A stretch of 64,000 nucleotides of DNA. Origin: Caldilineaceae bacterium (lineage in GTDB: Bacteria > Chloroflexota > Anaerolineae > Caldilineales > Caldilineaceae). The position numbers and the translations under genes are program-made. Numbering within the stretch: the stretch's first letter is position 1; each line of letters starts with the position of its first letter. Positions 1 to 9,769 of this stretch are shown piece after piece. Location of the stretch: contig JADLDO010000028.1 in the NCBI GenBank assembly GCA_020846635.1, positions 186,001-250,000 of the forward strand. Direction: 5' to 3'. A model generated the notes under the pieces. The model was not told the origin of the DNA and made no database searches. It saw only the letters and a program-made list of their open reading frames with translations.

Positions 1-3000
1 CGCGCATAGCGGCTCATCAGCGGGAAGATCGCCATCGTAAAGACGCTGGGGACAATGTTCAGCCCATCTAAATACTTCAGACCGACGCTGTAGAGACCGA
101 CACTCGCCGCACCTGCCAGGGGTCGCAAAATCCAAACGTCAATGCGCCAAAAGATCGTCGCTAGCAAGTGGTTGAGCATCAACGGCCCGCTGATCTTCAG
201 CATAAAGCGCTGCAAAGATCGATCCGGCTGCCATTGAGGCCGGAACAAGGTCGTCCGTACCAAGAGATAGAGCCAAAGCACCTGGACGATGTTCATGGCA
301 AGGCTGACAGCCGCCAGCCCCACATAGCCCCAACCCAAGAGCAAGACCAGCGCGCCCAGCGTCACCTTCAAGAGCGCAATGGCGTTGGTCAGCCCGGCGG
401 GATACTCCATCTTCTCAAAGGCATAAAAGAGGCTGCTGAGCGCATCGGCCCAGTTGGCAAAGAGCATGGCAAGCGCCAGGATGGCAATCGCCTGGATTTC
501 CTGCGTGCCGATGCCCGTTGCATCCAGCCAGGGCACATCGCCCACGACGCGATAGCCCCAGACGACCAGCGCCAGCAGCGGCAAACTCGCCAGCCAGAGC
601 AGCGTGCGCAGGATCATGACGTTGGTCAGATAGCGGCTGGATTGATCCTTGTCGGCGGCGACATCGCGCGTCAGCAGCGTGCCAAGCCCATAGCGCGAGA
701 TGATCTCAAAGAAGCCGTAGATCGCCACCACAAAGGCATATTGCCCCGTACCCACCGGTCCCAAGAGGCGCACATAGAGCATGGCAAAGGCAAAGTCAAT
801 CGCCTTATTGATGAGGCTGAGGCCCATCGGCACCAGCGAATTCTTGGCAACCGTACGTACCTCGCCCTCGGTGCTTTCCGGGCGATAGTAGCGACCCCAC
901 AGCCAATAGAGCCCCAAGAGCAGCAGCGTCATCCCCGCCAAGAATGATGTGTACAGCCCCAGCTTAAAGCTCATGGGCGAATAGACCAGCCGCACCGTCC
1001 ACTGTCCCGCCTCCGGCAGATAGACAGCGCGCAGGCTGCCATTCGCCCTGTAGATCGGCAGCTCGGTTTCTTCGCTCTCCTCGCTGCCAAAGGGACGGAC
1101 AAAGGCCTTCCAGCCGGGGAAATAGGCATCCCCCACGACCAGCCAGCCGCGGTCACTGAGATTGACATCCACAAAGAGATCGTTGGCGGTATAGCGGCTG
1201 ATCTGCGCCTCGGTCAATTGCGGGCTGGCGGGAACCAGCGCATTTTCCGCCGCGGGCATCTCCTCAATAAAGAGAGTCTGGCGCAGGTCTGTGGTCAGCA
1301 AGGGCTGGCGATCCGCCTGGGCAATCACCGCTTGGGGCACAATCCACGCGCGCGGAAAAGCCTCGCTGTTCTCATAGACGCCGATGCTCGCATCACGATA
1401 GACCTCTGTCCAGCCAGGATTGGGGATGTGATGCTCGCTGAGGATGTACTTCACGTTGAGCAAGTCGAGCAGCGGATTATCGAGCGCAGCGTAGACATCG
1501 CCCCCCGGTCGGCTGTAGAGCGGCGCAATCTGGTTATAGAGCAATTCGTTGGCTTGGGGCGCAATCTGCTCCATCAACGCCACATACTGGCGAGGGATGA
1601 TCGAGTCATAGCCGCGCAGGTCATGCCAGCCATAGTACATGCCCACGTTGGCTTGAAAAGTCTTTTCGCCAGGGGCGTTGAAGGTGGTGAAACGCCACGG
1701 CTCAAGCGGCTCGCCAGCCGGAGCATCCGCCTGGGCAGGCCACGGCTCGCGCGCTTGCATGAACTCGACGACAGGTGGCGTGCCGGTCGCCTGGAGAGGC
1801 GAGAGTTCAACCGGCGCAGCAGGGTTAAAGCTGCCATGCGCCCAATAGAGATCGCCCGCCAAAATTACCACAGCGAGCAGCCCCCATCGACGCCGCGCCT
1901 GGGGTGCAAGCCAGAGCCACAGCCCCGCCACCACTGCCCACAGGCCAAAGCGCGCCAGGTTAAAGGCCTCGTAGCTCCAGGCCATGCCCCCATCTTGGAA
2001 GGTGGCGCGCGCCAAGTCCGAACTTGCCAGCAGCCATTCGCCCACGCCGCGGAACCGCTCGGCTTGCGCCAGGCTGAGCGCAACCACGCCAAGCACAGCC
2101 AGCCCAGCGACCAGCGCCATGCCTGCCACCATACGCACATAGCGGCGGCTCCAGAGGGTCGCCGCACTCGGCAGCAGATGCAGTCCCACTGCCGCCAGCA
2201 TTGCCATGCTTAGGGTGAAGGGAAAGACCCAACGGAAGGGGCTGTGTAACTGCTTCCATCCCGGCAAGCCAGAATAGAGCAAGCCATAGAGGGGCGTGCC
2301 AAAGGCAAAGAGCAGCGAGATCAGCGCGAGTCCAGCGCAGAACCAAATAATCCAGGGGCGCAGATAGCTCACGCTCTCTCTTATTGCTTCTCGCCGACCT
2401 CCCACAGCCTGCCGCACCCCATAGCCCAATGCCACGGCTGCCAGCAGCCAAGTAAGGATGCCCAGGTAGTTGGCCCCCTCGACATAGTTCTTGATGCCCC
2501 AAAAGATGGTATTGACGGCTTCGCCCTGCGCGTTCGACTGCACAGGTCGCCACTGCCGCGCCCAAATATCAAACCAGGCATGGTGGGAGGGATTGCCAAA
2601 GACATCGGGCAGCCAAAAGGTCAGCAGGTGGCGGTCGGGCCAAGCCCAGGCACGCACTTGGTCGAGCGATGCCGACCCCTCGCGGAAGTTGAGCGGCAGC
2701 AGTTCGAGCAAGGGCAGCAGTTGCACGCCACCCAGCGCAATCCCCAGCAGCGCCATCACCAACAGCCACACGGCGAGGCCCACAAGCCGCCGGTTGATAT
2801 GCCGCCCCAGCCCCCGGTCTGCGTGCGCCACAAGCCAACGCCGCGCTATGCCTAAACGCACAACCGTGTAGAGTCCTGCCACCAAGAGCGTGTAATAGAT
2901 CAGCTCTGGATGTCCCGCCAGGATCATCACACCAATCGCGCCTGCGCCCGCGGCCACGTAGGGGAGCGGGTTGTAGCCCTGCACCCCCTTCTCCTCCTGC

Positions 3001-3620
3001 TTGCGGATGGTCCATTCGATTACGGCGAGGATCAGCGGCAGCCACGCCACGGCGGCGATAAACATGGTAAAGACGACGCTGGCGATCAAAAAGCCGCTAA
3101 ACATATAGACCACGCCACCCCCCAGCGCGGCCAGTGGGCGCAGTTTGAGCGTGCGCGCCCAAGCATAGAAGCCCATGCCCGCCAGCCCTACTTGCAGGGC
3201 CGTGAACCAGCCATAGGCCAGAGGCAGGGGCAGAATATAAAAGAGCAGGCTGAGGGGATAAAAGGTGCTGGCTTGACCCGCGGCCAGGAAGGGAACCCCT
3301 GTAAAGATTTGTGGATTCCACAAGGGAAGCTGCCCATCGGCTAACGTGCGCCGGATGTGCAGCTTCCAGACAGCATTCTCCAGCACCAGGTCACTGAGCA
3401 GTTGGTTATGCGGAACAAGCCCCGGCATGAGGTTGCGCCAGGGTTCAAAGCTGTAGAGATTGTCAAAGGGGAGCAGCGTGCGCCCGTTGAGGAAGGGAAA
3501 GAGAACCGGTGCGAACCAGATGAGCGGCAGCAGAAAAAGAATCAGCAGCGCCAACAAGTCAGTGCGATGCCGGATCAGACCCTGACCCATGAAGCCACGA
3601 CGAAGTAGACGGTCACGCAT
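1..3620 (-). CDS. YfhO-type membrane protein fused to polysaccharide flippase (partial, runs off left edge)
   Basis: One uninterrupted reading frame of at least 1206 codons starts at ATG 3618-3620 and is still open at base 1. Residues 1 to about 915 are a YfhO-like glycosyltransferase-type membrane protein: an N-terminal membrane segment, an early luminal loop with a [10 protein letters not shown] stretch, many hydrophobic helices, and the typical C-terminal soluble end ([17 protein letters not shown], later [13 protein letters not shown]) plus a last helix. After a short linker the same frame continues from about residue 930 (Met at 825-827) as an MATE/Wzx-like oligosaccharide flippase ([33 protein letters not shown]). 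I checked the junction codon by codon and found no stop. An in-frame alternative start lies at 3588-3590. It lies 38 bases downstream of the glycosyltransferase and is probably in its operon. The role is likely lipid-linked glycan modification and export; this is inferred. Confidence 0.85.
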   Translation of the reverse strand, partial: MRDRLLRRGFMGQGLIRHRTDLLALLILFLLPLIWFAPVLFPFLNGRTLLPFDNLYSFEPWRNLMPGLVPHNQLLSDLVLENAVWKLHIRRTLADGQLPLWNPQIFTGVPFLAAGQASTFYPLSLLFYILPLPLAYGWFTALQVGLAGMGFYAWARTLKLRPLAALGGGVVYMFSGFLIASVVFTMFIAAVAWLPLILAVIEWTIRKQEEKGVQGYNPLPYVAAGAGAIGVMILAGHPELIYYTLLVAGLYTVVRLGIARRWLVAHADRGLGRHINRRLVGLAVWLLVMALLGIALGGVQLLPLLELLPLNFREGSASLDQVRAWAWPDRHLLTFWLPDVFGNPSHHAWFDIWARQWRPVQSNAQGEAVNTIFWGIKNYVEGANYLGILTWLLAAVALGYGVRQAVGGRREAIRESVSYLRPWIIWFCAGLALISLLFAFGTPLYGLLYSGLPGWKQLHSPFRWVFPFTLSMAMLAAVGLHLLPSAATLWSRRYVRMVAGMALVAGLAVLGVVALSLAQAERFRGVGEWLLASSDLARATFQDGGMAWSYEAFNLARFGLWAVVAGLWLWLAPQARRRWGLLAVVILAGDLYWAHGSFNPAAPVELSPLQATGTPPVVEFMQAREPWPAQADAPAGEPLEPWRFTTFNAPGEKTFQANVGMYYGWHDLRGYDSIIPRQYVALMEQIAPQANELLYNQIAPLYSRPGGDVYAALDNPLLDLLNVKYILSEHHIPNPGWTEVYRDASIGVYENSEAFPRAWIVPQAVIAQADRQPLLTTDLRQTLFIEEMPAAENALVPASPQLTEAQISRYTANDLFVDVNLSDRGWLVVGDAYFPGWKAFVRPFGSEESEETELPIYRANGSLRAVYLPEAGQWTVRLVYSPMSFKLGLYTSFLAGMTLLLLGLYWLWGRYYRPESTEGEVRTVAKNSLVPMGLSLINKAIDFAFAMLYVRLLGPVGTGQYAFVVAIYGFFEIISRYGLGTLLTRDVAADKDQSSRYLTNVMILRTLLWLASLPLLALVVWGYRVVGDVPWLDATGIGTQEIQAIAILALAMLFANWADALSSLFYAFEKMEYPAGLTNAIALLKVTLGALVLLLGWGYVGLAAVSLAMNIVQVLWLYLLVRTTLFRPQWQPDRSLQRFMLKISGPLMLNHLLATIFWRIDVWILRPLAGAASVGLYSVGLKYLDGLNIVPSVFTMAIFPLMSRYA

Positions 3621-3658
3621 AGCGGCACACGCCAAGCAGCCCTATCGGATTGCCAAAA

Positions 3659-4516
3659 CTAGTGAGGAACCGGGTCACGACGCTGTTCGCCCACCGGCAC
3701 GTTCTGATCCAAATGTCGATAGCGCCAGCGGATTTGCCATGTACGCCAGGCAGATTCCAACTTGACAGGGATGTCGAGTTTGCTTTGTCCAATGCGGCGG
3801 TCTTCAAAGTGGATGGGAATTTCTACGAGCCGGTAGCCCAGCTTTTCACACAAATAGGCCATCTCGACCTGGAAGCTATAGCCATTGCTGCGGATCTTCT
3901 CGAGGCCGATCTCCAACAGCGCGGCGCGCCGCCAGAGCTTAAAGCCTGCGGTCATGTCGCGAATCCGCAGGTTCAAAATGGCGCGGCTATAGAGATTGGC
4001 CCACCAGCTCATCAGGCGGCGACCCGGCCCCCATCCTTCATCCAGCGTGCCGCCTGGGACATAGCGGCTGCCGATGACGACATGCGCCTCGGTTGCCAGC
4101 ATGACCCCCAACATCTGGGGAATGTAGGCGGGCGAATGGCTGAAGTCGGCGTCCATTTGCAGCACATACTCTGCGCCATCTGCCAGCGCGCGGCTCATGC
4201 CTGCCACATAGGCCGTTCCCAAGCCGCCTTTGCCCTGGCGATGGATCACGACCACACGCGGGCGGTCGGGACGAGCAGCAGCGTTATAGCGCGCGGCCAA
4301 TTCATCGGCGACCTGACCGGTTCCGTCGGGCGAGTTATCGTCCACCACCAGCAGTTGCAGACGCGGAAAGGGCAGCGCAAAAAGTGCTGCCGCCATTGCC
4401 GGTAGGTTATCGGCCTCGTTATAGGTCGGGACAACCACTGTCAGACGAATCTGCTCCAAGACAGCGGGTTGTAGCGCAGCGATCAGCGGATGGGTCACAA
4501 ACACCTGCACAGCCAA
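3659..4516 (-). CDS. Family 2 glycosyltransferase, polyprenol-phosphate mannosyltransferase (DPM1-like)
   Basis: Protein of 285 residues with a GT-A fold signature. [11 protein letters not shown] is at about 28-37, VVDDNSPDG at 58-65, and the metal-binding DAD within [10 protein letters not shown] at 120-129. These are the hallmarks of DPM1/polyprenol monophosphomannose synthases, which move a sugar from a nucleotide sugar to a polyprenyl phosphate at the cytoplasmic membrane face. No C-terminal membrane helices are present, as in the soluble short form of the family. It is followed 38 bases later by the YfhO-flippase fusion. YfhO proteins and lipid-linked sugar donors commonly work together, so the pair likely makes and uses a lipid-linked sugar for an envelope glycan. 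The annotated start gives about 22 residues before the first strand, and a shorter start is possible. Confidence 0.87.
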   Translation of the reverse strand: MAVQVFVTHPLIAALQPAVLEQIRLTVVVPTYNEADNLPAMAAALFALPFPRLQLLVVDDNSPDGTGQVADELAARYNAAARPDRPRVVVIHRQGKGGLGTAYVAGMSRALADGAEYVLQMDADFSHSPAYIPQMLGVMLATEAHVVIGSRYVPGGTLDEGWGPGRRLMSWWANLYSRAILNLRIRDMTAGFKLWRRAALLEIGLEKIRSNGYSFQVEMAYLCEKLGYRLVEIPIHFEDRRIGQSKLDIPVKLESAWRTWQIRWRYRHLDQNVPVGEQRRDPVPH

Positions 4517-4666
4517 TAGATGGCACTCTAGAACGCATATCGGGTCTGGCAGAACGCCGCCCTAGACGATTCGCCATTGTAACACGCTTCACAGAGTGGG
4601 CCAATCTCGCGGGGAAAATAGAAATAAGTAGGTAGTTATGGTATCCTCCGCGTAGGAGAGCTATTC

Positions 4667-5569
4667 ATGTTGATCAATCATCCTATTACTGACTTTGCGA
4701 CTGCGCGCGCCCAGGTCGCCGTCCTCCAGGCCCAGGACGACGCGGGCGTAAATCCTGTCTGCGCGACACGCCTGCTCGACCACGGCAAACGTACGCACCG
4801 TGTCATTGTCTGCTATCACGGCTATACCAACTGTCCTGCCCAATTCCAGACGCTCGCCGAAGAACTCCATCGTGCAGGGCATACTGTTTTCGTACCGCGA
4901 CTGCCCTATCATGGTCTTAGCGACCGCATGACAACAGAGCATGCCCGCCTCACCGCTGCCGACCTGGTAGCCTTTACCAACGAAACCATCGACATTGCCT
5001 GTGGTCTGGGAGAGGAAATTGTGCTGACCGGGCTCTCTGCAGGCGCAATCATGGCGGCATGGGCGGCGCAGTTCCGGCCCGAAGTCCACACAGCCGTGGT
5101 GGCTGCGCCGTCGCTAGGGCTGCCGGGTTGGCCCCTTTGGGCGAGTGACGCGACCGCGCGGCTGATGCACTATATCCCTAACCTCTTTATCTGGTGGGAT
5201 CAAAAGGCCAAGTCCAAGATTGCCGGTGCGCCCCAAGCCTATCCCCGTTTTGCCACGCGTGCGCTAGGCGAAATTATGGCGATGGGCAGGCAGGTGCGTC
5301 GAGCGGCACGCACGTCACCCCCGGTGGCCCAACAAGTGACACTCCTGCTGAGTGACAGCGATGTCGCTGTGCATCATGGCGTGGTGGCGCAGTTGGCCCA
5401 CGATTGGCAGCACCACGCACCCGACCGTGTCACCTTCCAACGCTTCCCCGCCCACCTCCGCATCCACCATGATATGGTCGATCCCACACAACCTGCACAG
5501 CGGGTGGATCTCGTCTATCCTGTCTGGTGCGCGCTCTGTGACGGCGAAACAACGACAACCACAATTTAA
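4667..5569 (+). CDS. Alpha/beta hydrolase (carboxylesterase-like)
   Basis: Protein of 300 residues with the order of an alpha/beta hydrolase. There is an oxyanion-type loop YHGYTNCP at about 50-57, the nucleophile elbow GLSAG with Ser124, an acid candidate in LLSDSDVAV (Asp230 or Asp232), and a C-terminal histidine in IHHDMVD (His267 or His268). No signal peptide is visible, so it is expected in the cytoplasm. The likely role is hydrolysis of an ester or similar bond; the substrate cannot be told. The start is preceded by AGGAG about nine bases upstream. It is the first of three co-directional genes (NTF2-like and ClpC-like follow) but the gaps of 66 and 82 bases leave the operon uncertain. 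Confidence 0.8.
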   Translation: MLINHPITDFATARAQVAVLQAQDDAGVNPVCATRLLDHGKRTHRVIVCYHGYTNCPAQFQTLAEELHRAGHTVFVPRLPYHGLSDRMTTEHARLTAADLVAFTNETIDIACGLGEEIVLTGLSAGAIMAAWAAQFRPEVHTAVVAAPSLGLPGWPLWASDATARLMHYIPNLFIWWDQKAKSKIAGAPQAYPRFATRALGEIMAMGRQVRRAARTSPPVAQQVTLLLSDSDVAVHHGVVAQLAHDWQHHAPDRVTFQRFPAHLRIHHDMVDPTQPAQRVDLVYPVWCALCDGETTTTTI

Positions 5570-5635
5570 GATTGAAGCTCTATTCTTGCCGGATGAATCG
5601 CCACTGGCGACAATCCAGGGAAAGGGGAACGTATC

Positions 5636-6058
5636 ATGGCAAAACTCCGCCAATTTTTCGATGATTATGCAACGGCGCTCAGTGCTGCGGATGTGGAAGG
5701 CATTGCAGGAGCCTATGCAGATCAATTTATGGCGACCGGCCCAGGCTTCCGCATGGCGAACAAGAACGACGAACAATTCCGCCGCGGGCTGGCGCAGGCA
5801 GCGCAGTTCTACCGGCAAATTGGCGTAGACGTGATTGAGATCAAGAACTACCTAGAGGCAGAGCTCGGCTCTGGTTTCTGGCTGGCGAAGATCGAGTGGG
5901 AGTTGTTGGACGAGGATCTAAATGACATGCTGACTTTCGACAACACTTATTTGGTCGAGGCAGGTGACGGTAAGCCGCAGATCGTCCTCTTTATTGCCCA
6001 CAACGAGCAGCAAAGGATGCAGGAAAAGGGGCTGATGCCCAGCGACAGGGGCGATTGA
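5636..6058 (+). CDS. NTF2/SnoaL-like small protein
   Basis: A 140-residue protein with an N-terminal helix (FFDDYATALSAADVEGIAGAYAD) that continues into the FMATGPGF strand, the usual opening of NTF2/SnoaL-fold proteins. This is followed by alternating strand-like segments ending in TYLVEAGDGKPQIVLFIAH. Such proteins are small alpha+beta cones, sometimes enzymes and sometimes ligand binders. No catalytic residue can be assigned here. The start has AAGGGG nine to ten bases upstream. It sits between the hydrolase and the ClpC-like gene. The function is unknown and the fold assignment is moderately sure. Confidence 0.65.
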   Translation: MAKLRQFFDDYATALSAADVEGIAGAYADQFMATGPGFRMANKNDEQFRRGLAQAAQFYRQIGVDVIEIKNYLEAELGSGFWLAKIEWELLDEDLNDMLTFDNTYLVEAGDGKPQIVLFIAHNEQQRMQEKGLMPSDRGD

Positions 6059-6140
6059 TAGGGGTGGTTGACAGGAGCGCGATAATGGGGACATTTCCAC
6101 GATCCAAAATCAACCGGCGATGAACAGGGGGTAGCTCTCT

Positions 6141-7667
6141 ATGTCCGACAAACTGGACCGCTTTACCAAGTATGCGCGTCGTGCGCTGACCCTTTCACAA
6201 GAGGAGGCACTGCGGCTCAATCACAGTTACATCGGCCCAGAGCATCTACTGCTTGGCCTCGTGCGCGAAGAAAATGGGATGGTCTTAACGGTGCTGCGCG
6301 AGTTGGGTGTGGAACCTGGACAAATCATCCATACCGTGGAGCGCACTGCCGGTCATAGTCAAACGCCGCCGACGCACAAACCAACGCTGACCGAAACTTC
6401 AAAGCGAGTGATCGAGTTGTCCGTCGATGAGGCGCGCCTGATGGGGCATCATTATATTGGCACAGAGCATCTGCTGCTTGGCCTGGTGCGTCAAGGGGAG
6501 AGTTTGGCGGTTAAGGTGCTGCAAGCCGTGGGTCTCGACCTAGACAAGGTACGTACACAGATGGCACGCGCTATCTTGCTAAAGCAGGCACAGGGAAAGG
6601 CTGAAGCAAGGGGATCGTTGCTGGAAGCGGTAGATCCATCGTCTCCGCCCATCCCTCTGGGGCCATTGCGCCATGATCTGACGGAAGCGGCACAAGAAGG
6701 TAAGCTCGACCCGCTCATTGGGCGACAAGAAGAACTTGAGCGCATCATCCAAATCCTGGGGCGGCGCACCAAGAACAACCCAATCCTCGTCGGTGAGCCT
6801 GGCGTTGGCAAAAGAGCGATCGTAAGAGGCTTGGCCCAGCGCATGGTCAATGGCGAGGTTTCGTTGTCGCTCTTAAATCGTCGCCTGCTGGTGCTGGATG
6901 CCGGGAATTTCGTTGTGAGCATCATCTATCGTGAGTTGGTTGAGCAAAGGTTACACAAGGTATTGGCAGAAGGCGCTTCCTCTCGCTCGATTCTTTTCAT
7001 TGACAACGTACACCGGATTGTGACCGCTGCGGGGACGGATGTAGACATTGCCAATGTTTTCAAACTGGCATTGAATCGCGGCGAACTGCAAATCATCGGT
7101 GCCACAACGCCAAGCCAATACGCCAAACATATCAGCGCGGATGTAGCGCGCGAGTGGTATGTGCAGCCGGTTGAAATCAAAGAAGCTTCGCTTGAAGAGA
7201 CGATAGCGATCCTAAAGGGGGTGAAGTTCCGCTATGAGGATCATCACCAGTTGTCGATCACAGATGAGGCGTTGAACGTTGCGGCGCATCTGGCGGCGCG
7301 CTATGCTACGGACGGCTTTCTGCCGGAGAAAGCCATCGATCTCCTCGATGAAAGCAGCAGTTACGCGCGCATGCACAACGCAGCCAACGAGAATTCACTT
7401 CGGGAGGCATTGCTGGAACTGAAAGAGGTCAAAAAGAAAAAGCAAGAGGCGGTTGAGGAACAACGTTTTGATGACGCCATTGATCTACGGTATCGCGAGG
7501 TGGAATTGGAGGCAAAGATTGCTGCACTGCGCGAGCATGGCAGCACAGCAATCAATCAGCCCAAGCTGACGCTGGAGGAGATTGCACAGGTCGTTTCGCT
7601 GCGAACAGGAGTGCCGCGGGATCGCCTCATCGCGGAGGAACGCAATCGCCTTCAGGGCAATAGCTGA
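6141..7667 (+). CDS. Truncated ClpC-like protein with degenerate ATPase motifs (putative pseudo-ATPase)
   Basis: The 508-residue protein begins with two Clp N-terminal repeats (about 3-70 and 80-150; each contains [12 protein letters not shown]). These are followed by one AAA+ D1 module, a UVR/M-type coiled coil at about 415-465 and the short linker that normally leads into D2 ([17 protein letters not shown]). It then stops, so the second ATPase module is absent; full ClpC is roughly 810-850 residues. In D1 the Walker A is GEPGVGKR at 218-225 with Arg225 where Thr is expected. Walker B is ILFIDNV at 284-290 with Asn289 in place of the catalytic Glu. The paired arginine fingers are replaced by Trp339-Tyr340. 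The pore loop KYRG is IYRE at 262-265. The overall fold elements remain well conserved. It probably cannot hydrolyse ATP and may act as a substrate or arginine-phosphate adaptor, or as a dominant partner of true ClpC. That role is inference. Confidence 0.88.
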   Translation: MSDKLDRFTKYARRALTLSQEEALRLNHSYIGPEHLLLGLVREENGMVLTVLRELGVEPGQIIHTVERTAGHSQTPPTHKPTLTETSKRVIELSVDEARLMGHHYIGTEHLLLGLVRQGESLAVKVLQAVGLDLDKVRTQMARAILLKQAQGKAEARGSLLEAVDPSSPPIPLGPLRHDLTEAAQEGKLDPLIGRQEELERIIQILGRRTKNNPILVGEPGVGKRAIVRGLAQRMVNGEVSLSLLNRRLLVLDAGNFVVSIIYRELVEQRLHKVLAEGASSRSILFIDNVHRIVTAAGTDVDIANVFKLALNRGELQIIGATTPSQYAKHISADVAREWYVQPVEIKEASLEETIAILKGVKFRYEDHHQLSITDEALNVAAHLAARYATDGFLPEKAIDLLDESSSYARMHNAANENSLREALLELKEVKKKKQEAVEEQRFDDAIDLRYREVELEAKIAALREHGSTAINQPKLTLEEIAQVVSLRTGVPRDRLIAEERNRLQGNS

Positions 7668-7719
7668 TGTACCGCATCGGACAGCAAACGAAGTATCTCG
7701 GCATTAACCCTCTCTAACC

Positions 7720-7759
7720 CTCCCGGAAGCTGGGGAGCCCTTTGGGCTGCTTCCGGGAG
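7720..7759. terminator. Nested hairpin between convergent genes
   Basis: CTCCCGGAAGC (7720-7730) pairs perfectly with GCTTCCGGGAG (7749-7759). Inside the loop a second stem AGCCC/GGGCT (7736-7748) closes on TTT. No U-tract follows on either strand, so factor-independent termination is uncertain. It lies between the ends of the ClpC-like gene (+) and the molybdoprotein gene (-) and resembles the hairpins at 13528 and 51072. Confidence 0.5.
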
Positions 7760-7780
7760 AGTGGTCACAACTAGCGACCT

Positions 7781-7841
7781 GGTAAGCCCCTTTCAAGGGG
7801 CGTTGTTTGGTAGCCCTGCGGCTTTAGCCCTGGGCGGCCTC
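7781..7841. repeat. Dispersed palindromic repeat, partial copy 1
   Basis: Contains AAGCCCCTTTCAAGGGG, CGTTGT, then TAGCCCTGCGGCTTTAGCCC and TGGGCGGCC. These modules recur in the elements at 18170-18297 and 44932-45044, so this is about half of a larger two-armed element. It occupies the gap between two convergent genes. No protein is encoded. Confidence 0.6.
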
Positions 7842-7875
7842 ATGGCTTGCATGTGAACCTGCTAGCTCACATACA

Positions 7876-8508
7876 TCACCCGAAACGTTCTTCCCGCCAG
7901 GGATCACCCTGCATATGATAGCCGGCGCGTTCCCAGAAGCCTGGGCGATCCCCTGCCATAAACTCCAGCCCGCGCAGCCATTTGGCGCTCTTCCAAAAAT
8001 ATTTCTTAGGCACCAAGAGACGCATGGGATAGCCATGTTCCGCCTCCAACGGCTTATTGTCATAGCGATAGGCCAGCATTGTATCGTCGTCGTCCAATAC
8101 GTCCAGGGCGATGTTGGTGGTGAAGTCGTTTTCACAATGGGCCATGACATGGGTAGCCGCAGGGTCGATCTCAATCTGCTTGATGAACTCGCGCCAGGGG
8201 ATACCCGTCCAGGTGGTGTCGAGTTTGCTCCAACGTGTGACACAGTGAATATCCACGGTTTGTGTCTTAGTCGGCATCGCCCGCAGGTCGGCCCAGGAGA
8301 AGGTCTTTTCTTCCTTGACCAGCCCAAAGACACGCAAATCCCATTTCTCATTGAGATTGCCATAGCGCGGCGTGGCCCCATAGTGCAGCACAGGGAAACG
8401 CTCGGTGACGAACTGCCCAGGGGGGACCCGTTCGCTGATGCGCTCCTTCGGCACATTGGTCACGCGCTTGAGCCGCTCGACACGCTTAAAGGGATTTTCA
8501 AACGACAT
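7876..8508 (-). CDS. Sulfite-oxidase-like molybdopterin oxidoreductase (YuiH type)
   Basis: A 210-residue protein of the oxidoreductase molybdopterin-binding fold. The molybdenum-ligand cysteine is Cys89 in [11 protein letters not shown]. Typical surrounding motifs are present: [29 protein letters not shown], and the C-terminal KWLRGLEFM...PGFWE.AGYH. Members bind mononuclear Mo cofactor and catalyse oxygen-atom transfer; the physiological substrate of this short soluble group is unknown. There is no signal peptide and no heme or dimerisation domain. It starts 24 bases after the carbamoyltransferase gene stops on the same strand, so the two are likely co-transcribed. A second, shorter protein of this fold is encoded at 38313. 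Confidence 0.85.
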   Translation of the reverse strand: MSFENPFKRVERLKRVTNVPKERISERVPPGQFVTERFPVLHYGATPRYGNLNEKWDLRVFGLVKEEKTFSWADLRAMPTKTQTVDIHCVTRWSKLDTTWTGIPWREFIKQIEIDPAATHVMAHCENDFTTNIALDVLDDDDTMLAYRYDNKPLEAEHGYPMRLLVPKKYFWKSAKWLRGLEFMAGDRPGFWERAGYHMQGDPWREERFG

Positions 8509-8532
8509 AGCTTTCTCTTTTCTCTAAACAAA

Positions 8533-9510
8533 CTAGCGCATCGTCAGCGCCATGACTGCCTTTTGCACATGCAGCCGGTTTTCCGCCTCATCATAGACCA
8601 CCGAGTTTCGCCCATCGATCACGCCGTCAGTGACTTCGATATTGCGGTCGGCGGGGAGGCAGTGCATATACAGTGCGTTGGGCCTTGCCAGCGCCATGCG
8701 TCGCTCATCGGTGATCCAGTCGGTGTACTTGCTGCCGATCTTGGCGCTCTCCGCATTGTCCGAGGTTGTGAGCAGCGCGCCCCAACTCTTAGGGTAGACG
8801 ATGTCGGCATCTTGAAAGCCCGCATCAAAATCGTCACCGATTTCAAAGCTGCCCCCATGCTTCTTGGCATTGTCCGTCGCCTGTTGAACAATATCGGGCA
8901 TGAGTTTGTACTCGGCAGGGTGGGTAAGCCGCACATTCATGCCAAAGCGGGTCATCTGGAGGATCAAGCTTTGAGGCACAGAAATCGGCTTCTGATAGCT
9001 GCTCGCATAGGCCCAACTGACATTGATCGTCTTGCCGCGCGGGTCGCCCACCTTCTCGATAATGGTCAGCAAATCGGCCAAAATTTGGAAAGGGTGGTAG
9101 ACGTCACATTGCATATTCAGCACTGGCACACGGCTGGCCGCGGCCACATCGTTGATGTACTGGTTGCCGACACCCCAGTCGCACTGGCGGATGGCAATGC
9201 CATCATAATAGCGCCCGTAAATTTCGCCGATCTCCTTAGCTGTGTCGCCGTGGCTGATCTGGGTGGTGTCCGAGTCGATAAAGGCAGCGTGCCCGCCCAT
9301 CTGCGCCATACCCACTTCAAAGCTAGAGCGAGTGCGTGTGCTGGTAAAGAAGAAGAGCAGGGCAATGGCTTTGTCGGCCAAGAGGCGATGGGGAGCCCCC
9401 AGCGCGCGGTCGCGCTTGAGCTTGAGCGCCACGTCAATGACCGTTTCAATCTCTTCTTTACTAAAATCCATGTCGCTGATAAAGTCGCGACCGCGCAGAT
9501 CGGTTTGCAT
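8533..9510 (-). CDS. Knotted carbamoyltransferase, YgeW-like (aspartate/ornithine carbamoyltransferase superfamily)
   Basis: A 325-residue protein. The carbamoyl-phosphate loop is FTSTRTRSSFE, with later HPFQILAD and MHCLPADR, the superfamily landmarks. The middle segments NMQCDVYHP, SYQKPISVPQ, MTRFGM and DADIVYPKSWG match what I recall of YgeW-type and other knotted transcarbamylases better than classical OTC. The acceptor is therefore not safely ornithine. The reading frame extends upstream to 9603, but the Met at 9508-9510 is preferred. It has GGAG about ten bases upstream and starts at the first conserved residues. It is probably co-transcribed with the molybdoprotein gene downstream. 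Confidence 0.8.
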   Translation of the reverse strand: MQTDLRGRDFISDMDFSKEEIETVIDVALKLKRDRALGAPHRLLADKAIALLFFFTSTRTRSSFEVGMAQMGGHAAFIDSDTTQISHGDTAKEIGEIYGRYYDGIAIRQCDWGVGNQYINDVAAASRVPVLNMQCDVYHPFQILADLLTIIEKVGDPRGKTINVSWAYASSYQKPISVPQSLILQMTRFGMNVRLTHPAEYKLMPDIVQQATDNAKKHGGSFEIGDDFDAGFQDADIVYPKSWGALLTTSDNAESAKIGSKYTDWITDERRMALARPNALYMHCLPADRNIEVTDGVIDGRNSVVYDEAENRLHVQKAVMALTMR

Positions 9511-9626
9511 GGGCGTCTCCAGCGGGCTGTTCCCGCAGCATGATAGTTTAGAGTGTAAATGGCTGCATGATGATCGCCCCCATGATGCTGCTTGTGAGAA
9601 CAATCACGCACAGACCAATGGTTGGA

Positions 9627-9655
9627 ATTGTACTCGCATCAGGGAAAAGTACCAA
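9627..9655 (-). promoter_or_regulatory. Candidate sigma-70 promoter for the carbamoyltransferase gene
   Basis: Read on the minus strand: TTGGTA (9655-9650), 17-base spacer, TACAAT (9632-9627). This places transcription start near 9620, giving an untranslated leader of about 110 bases before the ATG at 9510. Confidence 0.4.
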
Positions 9656-9769
9656 CTGCTTTCAGATTGTTCAATCCTCTGCCATCATGTATGATCCACT
9701 CCAATAAGCGACACATCCGAGCGATAACCACCGAACGATAACCAAACGACACGACGAAATGATCTGACG

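Noticed and set aside
168..3344. Long plus-strand ORFs (168-947, 1218-2213, 2910-3344) opposite the YfhO-flippase frame
   Set aside because: Translated sequences are rich in His, Gln and Arg without domains, as expected for antisense of a GC-rich membrane gene; the minus-strand frame has clear family motifs over the whole length.
8533..9510. Plain ornithine carbamoyltransferase (argF) call
   Set aside because: General carbamoyl-phosphate motifs match, but the acceptor-site segments resemble YgeW-type knotted enzymes, so an argF symbol was not given.
7915..9543. 542-codon plus-strand ORF opposite two genes
   Set aside because: It covers antisense of the molybdoprotein and carbamoyltransferase genes, which both carry intact active-site motifs; the ORF has no recognisable domain.
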